In this document: one piece after another, positions 36,764 to 40,063 of the stretch
Layout: the number at the start of each line of letters is the position of its first letter
Position numbering within the stretch: position 1 is the stretch's first letter
From: Melioribacter roseus
Lineage (GTDB): Bacteria > Bacteroidota > Ignavibacteria > Ignavibacteriales > Melioribacteraceae
Assembly: GCA_020722005.1 (NCBI GenBank)
Contig: DYLP01000024.1
Coordinates: 1-40,063 of the forward strand
DNA: 40,063 bases
Direction of reading: 5' to 3'
Program-made: the position numbers and the translations under genes
Notes under the pieces: model-generated
Told to the model about the DNA's origin: nothing
Databases searched by the model: none
What the model saw: the letters and a program-made list of their open reading frames with translations, nothing else

Positions 36764-37144
36764 TTACTTAATTGTGACTGTAGCGCCAGCTTCTTCCAAT
36801 TCCTTCTTGATTTTTTCGGCTTCTTCTTTTGAGATGCCTTCTTTAATTGGTTTTGGAGCGCTGTCAACTAAATCCTTTGCTTCTTTAAGTCCAAGAGAAG
36901 TATGAGCACGGACTACTTTGATAACGTTAATCTTAGTAGCACCTGCATTTTCAAGGATAACATCGAATTCAGTTTTTTCTTCAGCAGGGGCTGCATCGCC
37001 ACCTGCAACAACTCCACCTGCCATTACAACAGGAGCTGCGGCTGTAACACCAAATTCATCTTCGAGAGCTTTCTTTAATTCAGCTGCTTCAACAAGCGTA
37101 AGGGCTTTGATTTTTTCTACAATTTCTGCAACTTTTTCTGACAT
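36764..37144 (-). CDS. rplL: 50S ribosomal protein L7/L12
   Basis: L7/L12 is the multi-copy stalk protein that recruits and activates translational GTPases. The 126-residue protein has the N-terminal dimerisation helices ([20 protein letters not shown]), an Ala/Gly/Val hinge ([20 protein letters not shown]), and the C-terminal factor-binding domain with [20 protein letters not shown] and [20 protein letters not shown]. It starts at ATG, 37 bases after rplJ. The 113 bases from its stop to the rpoB TTG hold the two hairpins. Confidence 0.98.
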   Translation of the reverse strand: MSEKVAEIVEKIKALTLVEAAELKKALEDEFGVTAAAPVVMAGGVVAGGDAAPAEEKTEFDVILENAGATKINVIKVVRAHTSLGLKEAKDLVDSAPKPIKEGISKEEAEKIKKELEEAGATVTIK

Positions 37145-37181
37145 TTTTATATCTCCTATTTCTTAATTATTTCTTAAAAAA

Positions 37182-37703
37182 TTATGCTGCTTTTTTCTTG
37201 GATATCTCGTCAACAAGGCTAACTATGTCGCGCATAACTGCATTGATTGCGCCGACGATTCCTGATGCCGGGGAGTTTATACTTCCAATAATTCCGGCAA
37301 TCAATTCTTCTTTTGACGGCATTGAAGCAAGTGTATTCAATTGGTCAGCAGGATAAAAATTCGACTCGAGGTAGCAACCTTTGAACTGGAATTTCCCGGT
37401 TTCATCAAAATACTTTTTGATAATTTTAGCCGGCGCAACGAAATTTTCACCAGCAAATGCCACACCCGTCATACCGACGAATTGATCATAAAGCTTTTCG
37501 TAACCGCCCAAATCTTCGAGGGCTTTCTTGAAGAGCGTATTTTTGAATACCTTGTAAGTAACACCTTCTTTTCTAAATGTAGAACGGAGTTTATTGATAT
37601 CTTCAACGTTAACTCCATTATAATCCACCAGATAGATTGCGGTTGAGTTACTTACAAGTTCTTTAATCTGCTCTACAACCTCATATTTTTTCTCTTTTTT
37701 CAT
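37182..37703 (-). CDS. rplJ: 50S ribosomal protein L10
   Basis: L10 anchors L7/L12 dimers at the base of the stalk. With the second of two adjacent ATG codons as start, it has 173 residues. The N-terminal globular part includes STAIYLVDYNGVNVEDINKL and GVTYKVFKNTLFKKALEDLG. The C-terminal helix that binds L12 lies about 135-173 and ends SLVDEISKKKAA. GGGAG is four bases before this ATG and only one before the first, which favours the second. The L10-L12 complex represses its own mRNA in other bacteria, and a candidate switching structure precedes this gene. Confidence 0.97.
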   Translation of the reverse strand: MKKEKKYEVVEQIKELVSNSTAIYLVDYNGVNVEDINKLRSTFRKEGVTYKVFKNTLFKKALEDLGGYEKLYDQFVGMTGVAFAGENFVAPAKIIKKYFDETGKFQFKGCYLESNFYPADQLNTLASMPSKEELIAGIIGSINSPASGIVGAINAVMRDIVSLVDEISKKKAA

Positions 37704-37706
37704 CAT

Positions 37707-37716
37707 TCTCCCGTAT
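37707..37716 (-). promoter_or_regulatory. rplJ ribosome-binding site repeating the upstream hairpin arm
   Basis: The sequence ATACGGGAGA (37716-37707) contains the GGGAG ribosome-binding site. Its first seven bases, ATACGGG, are identical to the second arm of the hairpin at 37759-37782. The hairpin's first arm (ACCCGTAT) can therefore pair either with its own partner or with this site, which would hide the SD. Confidence 0.55.
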
Positions 37717-37751
37717 CAGTTATTACATCGTTCGGCTTAAGAAGCATTTAT

Positions 37752-37782
37752 AAATAAAACCCGTATAGATTGTAATACGGGT
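37752..37782 (-). terminator. intrinsic terminator or attenuator between rplA and rplJ
   Basis: On the minus strand ACCCGTAT (37782-37775), an 8-base loop and ATACGGGT (37766-37759) form a perfect stem followed by TTTATTTAT. It begins 17 bases after the rplA stop and 80 bases before rplJ. The stem is moderately stable and the T-tract is interrupted, which suggests partial termination separating the L11-L1 unit from the L10-L12 unit. Confidence 0.7.
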
Positions 37783-37798
37783 GAGTGCGTAATCTTTA

Positions 37799-38494
37799 TC
37801 AGATGGAAGCTACTTCGTCCTTGCTAATTTTCAAACCAGGTCCCATTGTAGATGACAGATATATACTTTTAATGTACTGTCCCTTTGCAGAAGCTGGCTT
37901 CATCTTTACAATTGTATTGAGGAAAGCTCTGGCATTGTCTACAAGCTTATCCGAATCGAAAGAAATTTTACCGAGTGCCGTATGAACAATACCAGCTTTT
38001 TCGACACGAAATTCGATTTTCCCGGCTTTAACTTCTTTAACAGCATGGGCTACATCTTGAGTAACAGTTCCGCTTTTCGGATTGGGCATAAGTCCCTTTG
38101 GACCTAAAATTTTACCTAATTTTCCCAACTCTGCCATCGAATCGGGAGTTGCAATGATCACGTCGACATCTGCCCAGCCTTCTTTAATTTTCTCGAGATA
38201 TTCTTCAAATCCTGCATAGTCGGCACCCGCATCCAATGCTTCCTTCGCTTTAGAAGCTTTAGCAATAACAAGAACTTTGACGTCTTTTCCCGTACCATGA
38301 GGAAGCGAGACCGTTCCTCTGACCATCTGGTCGGCGTGTCGCGGATCGACCCCCAATCTAATTGCACAATCTAATGTTTCGTCGAATTTCACTTTCGAAA
38401 GTTCTTTCAACTTATCAATTGCTTCCTTCAAAGTATATTCTTTCTGGGCTTCGACTTTTTCCTTTATAGATTTCATTCTTTTTGAAACTTTCAT
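37799..38494 (-). CDS. rplA: 50S ribosomal protein L1
   Basis: L1 forms the mobile stalk that guides deacylated tRNA from the E site, and it represses its own operon in several bacteria. I use the ATG at 38494 (231 residues, [14 protein letters not shown]) rather than upstream in-frame GTG at 38506. Domain I includes [20 protein letters not shown] and [20 protein letters not shown]. The signature [19 protein letters not shown] is in domain II. It follows rplK by 23 bases and is followed by a terminator-like hairpin. Confidence 0.97.
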   Translation of the reverse strand: MKVSKRMKSIKEKVEAQKEYTLKEAIDKLKELSKVKFDETLDCAIRLGVDPRHADQMVRGTVSLPHGTGKDVKVLVIAKASKAKEALDAGADYAGFEEYLEKIKEGWADVDVIIATPDSMAELGKLGKILGPKGLMPNPKSGTVTQDVAHAVKEVKAGKIEFRVEKAGIVHTALGKISFDSDKLVDNARAFLNTIVKMKPASAKGQYIKSIYLSSTMGPGLKISKDEVASI

Positions 38495-38517
38495 AACGTC
38501 ATCCACTATAGTTTTTG

Positions 38518-38943
38518 TTAATCTTCAACTGTGATTCCCATACTTCTTGCTGTACCAGCAATCATGCTCATTGCATGCTCGATATCGTTAGCATTTAAGT
38601 CGGGCATTTTTAATTCTGCAATTTCGCGCAATTGCTCTTTTGTAACTCTTCCAACTTTTGTTTTATTTGGTTCAGGCGAACCTTTATCGAGTTTCAATGC
38701 CTTTTTAAGCAGCACAGCGGCAGGAGGAGTTTTCGTGATAAACGTGAAGGATTTATCCGAAAAAACCGTAATTACAACGGGTATGATCAATCCCTGCTTG
38801 TCGGCTGTTTTTGCGTTAAATTGTTTACAAAATTCCATGATGTTAACGCCTTTTTGACCGAGAGCAGGACCTACCGGTGGCGACGGGTTTGCCTGTCCTC
38901 CGGGAATTTGTAGCTTAATGTAACCTTCTACTTTCTTTGCCAT
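38518..38943 (-). CDS. rplK: 50S ribosomal protein L11
   Basis: L11 is at the GTPase-associated centre and is needed for stringent-factor (RelA) activation and for thiopeptide binding. At 141 residues it contains the Pro-rich switch [20 protein letters not shown] and [14 protein letters not shown]. The C-terminal rRNA-binding domain ends with [19 protein letters not shown]. It starts at ATG, 13 bases after nusG, in the order nusG-rplK-rplA. Confidence 0.98.
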   Translation of the reverse strand: MAKKVEGYIKLQIPGGQANPSPPVGPALGQKGVNIMEFCKQFNAKTADKQGLIIPVVITVFSDKSFTFITKTPPAAVLLKKALKLDKGSPEPNKTKVGRVTKEQLREIAELKMPDLNANDIEHAMSMIAGTARSMGITVED

Positions 38944-38956
38944 TTTTCTACCTTAA

Positions 38957-39502
38957 TTATTTCTCTAATTCTGCTTGAGCAAAGTCAATTTCGACGGGAG
39001 TTTTACGTCCGAAAATCGAAACCATGACCTTTATTTTCATTTTTTCTTCGTTAATTTCTTCAACCACTCCCGAAAAATTATTAAAAGGTCCGTCGATTAT
39101 TTTTACATAATCTCCGGCTCTGAATAATGTTTCGGTACGTTCGGTATCTTCGTCTTTTGTAATTCTCCCCACAATTCTCTTTACTTCATCGGGTTGAAGC
39201 GGAATTGGAGTTTTTTGAGAACCAAGAAAACCCATCACAGACGGAGTATTGAGGATAAAATCCTTAACTTTAGCATCCAGGTCGGCACACAATAGAATAT
39301 AGCCGGGAAAGAAATTTTTCTTTTTAGTTTTTTTCTTCCCATCTTTTACTTCAAAAACTTTTTCGGTTGGAACTAAAACTTCATAGACTCGCGCTCTTAA
39401 ATATTCATTGTCCTGTAGTTCGTTTTCGATCAAAGTTTTTACCTTATTTTCGTGTCCCGAAAAAGTTCTAACTACATACCATTTACCTAACTGGGTATCC
39501 AA
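38957..39502 (-). CDS. nusG: transcription elongation/termination factor NusG
   Basis: NusG binds the polymerase clamp, suppresses backtracking, and links RNA polymerase with Rho or with S10 on the ribosome. The 181-residue protein begins MDTQLGKWYVVRTFSGHENK, has the NGN domain to about residue 120 (FFPGYILLCADLD, PSVMGFLGSQKTPIPLQPDE), and a KOW domain (FRAGDYVKIIDGPFNNFSGV). It carries a Lys-rich insert (KDGKKKTKKKNF) in the NGN. The start is TTG, 2 bases after the secE stop, with a distant AAGGA. The two genes are probably coupled. Confidence 0.97.
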   Translation of the reverse strand: MDTQLGKWYVVRTFSGHENKVKTLIENELQDNEYLRARVYEVLVPTEKVFEVKDGKKKTKKKNFFPGYILLCADLDAKVKDFILNTPSVMGFLGSQKTPIPLQPDEVKRIVGRITKDEDTERTETLFRAGDYVKIIDGPFNNFSGVVEEINEEKMKIKVMVSIFGRKTPVEIDFAQAELEK

Positions 39503-39504
39503 TT

Positions 39505-39687
39505 CTAAAAGATTCCTTTTAATATTTGATTAAGAGACATATCAATAACATATGTAAAGAGCGCTAGAATCAGACATACAACAACTACAACTACAGTAGA
39601 CTCTTTCAATTCTTCTTTTGTCGGCCAGGTGACCTTTTTCATCTCCTTGACGACATCATTGACAAAGTTGATAATTTTTTCTTTCAT
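39505..39687 (-). CDS. secE: preprotein translocase subunit SecE
   Basis: SecE clamps the SecY channel in the inner membrane. This is the minimal single-helix form of 60 residues. The amphipathic segment with FVNDVVKEMKKVTWPTKEEL is the family signature, followed by one membrane helix (about residues 30-52, STVVVVVVCLILALFTYVID). The ATG start lies 22 bases after tRNA-Trp, which probably liberates its mRNA 5' end on processing. The order tRNA-Trp-secE-nusG is widespread. Confidence 0.97.
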   Translation of the reverse strand: MKEKIINFVNDVVKEMKKVTWPTKEELKESTVVVVVVCLILALFTYVIDMSLNQILKGIF

Positions 39688-39709
39688 AATCGCACATTTT
39701 TATGTCTAG

Positions 39710-39782
<73 letters not shown>

Positions 39783-39783
39783 A

Positions 39784-39951
39784 TTATTTAGTTTCCTTAA
39801 ATATTACGTGTTTTCTAACAACCGGATCGTACTTTTTGTATTCTACACGGCCAGGGTGGTTCCGTTTATTTTTGGTTGTTGTGTAACGATAACCAGTGCC
39901 AGCAGAGCTCTCCAATACAATAATTTGTCTAATATTTTTTGCTTTGGCCAT
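39784..39951 (-). CDS. rpmG: 50S ribosomal protein L33 (zinc-free form)
   Basis: L33 is a small protein near the E site of the large subunit. I translated it by hand as 55 residues, beginning [20 protein letters not shown]. The middle reads [20 protein letters not shown] and the end [15 protein letters not shown]. No cysteine is present, so it is the zinc-independent type. It starts at ATG (39951) and ends one base before tRNA-Trp. It lies between two tRNA genes, and the 58-base AT-rich gap upstream includes a TATAAT at 39974-39969 that might be part of a promoter, without a recognisable -35. Confidence 0.95.
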   Translation of the reverse strand: MAKAKNIRQIIVLESSAGTGYRYTTTKNKRNHPGRVEYKKYDPVVRKHVIFKETK

Positions 39952-40009
39952 TTTATTTGCTTCAGTTTATTATATAATCTTTTAAAACAAAAAAATATTT
40001 ATTCTTTAG

Positions 40010-40063
40010 AGCTGATGACCGGGATTGAACCGGTGACCTCTTCCTTACCAAGGAAGTGCTCTA
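40010..40063 (-). tRNA. tRNA-Thr (anticodon GGT), 5' end outside the window
   Basis: The 3' part of a tRNA is visible: an anticodon arm CTTCC/GGAAG with loop TTGGTAA (anticodon GGT), a T arm ACCGG/CCGGT with TTCAATC, and the acceptor 3' strand CATCAGC with discriminator T. About 20 bases including the D arm lie beyond the window edge. A tRNA-Thr at this place before rpmG and tRNA-Trp agrees with common bacterial order. Confidence 0.95.

Overview
The window is 40 kb of AT-rich bacterial chromosome, almost entirely coding, with all but one gene on the minus strand. It most resembles the Ignavibacteria/Chlorobi side of the Bacteroidota. The primary sigma factor is the short form lacking region 1.1. 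No adk lies between secY and map. Unlike typical Bacteroidota, many genes have clear GGAGG-type Shine-Dalgarno (SD) sequences. The lineage call is inferred from gene order and protein style, not from a database search.

Positions 40063 down to 9314 hold one nearly unbroken translation and transcription supercluster. In transcription order it is tRNA-Thr (cut by the window edge), rpmG, tRNA-Trp, secE, nusG, rplK, rplA, rplJ, rplL, rpoB, rpoC, then rpsL, rpsG, fusA, tuf, then the S10, spc and alpha operons (rpsJ to rplQ) with secY, map, infA, rpmJ and rpoA inside. A tRNA-Gln gene sits inside the spc segment between rplR and rpsE. Punctuation is visible in the sequence: a terminator or attenuator between rplA and rplJ, two hairpins between rplL and rpoB, a promoter before rpsL, tandem hairpins after tuf, and a strong terminator after rplQ. 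Many of these genes start with TTG or GTG.

Positions 9231 to 2734 hold a second minus-strand group. engB is followed by a very compact run: a membrane GAF-GAF-degenerate GGDEF protein, deoB (phosphopentomutase), an antitoxin-like gene overlapping a PIN-domain gene, two EutN/CcmL-type microcompartment pentamer (BMC-P) genes, the primary sigma factor rpoD, and an NlpC/P60 lipoprotein. Gaps are 16 bases or less, or overlaps. One BMC-P gene appears to start at a CTG codon behind a strong SD. This pairing of shell-vertex proteins, deoxyribose-phosphate metabolism and the housekeeping sigma factor is the most unusual part of the window.

Positions 2655 to 1 hold fumC, an unrecognised small gene, and the only plus-strand gene, a DedA/YqaA-like membrane protein that converges on it with overlapping stop codons. 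No insertion sequence, CRISPR array, prophage or long repeat was seen.
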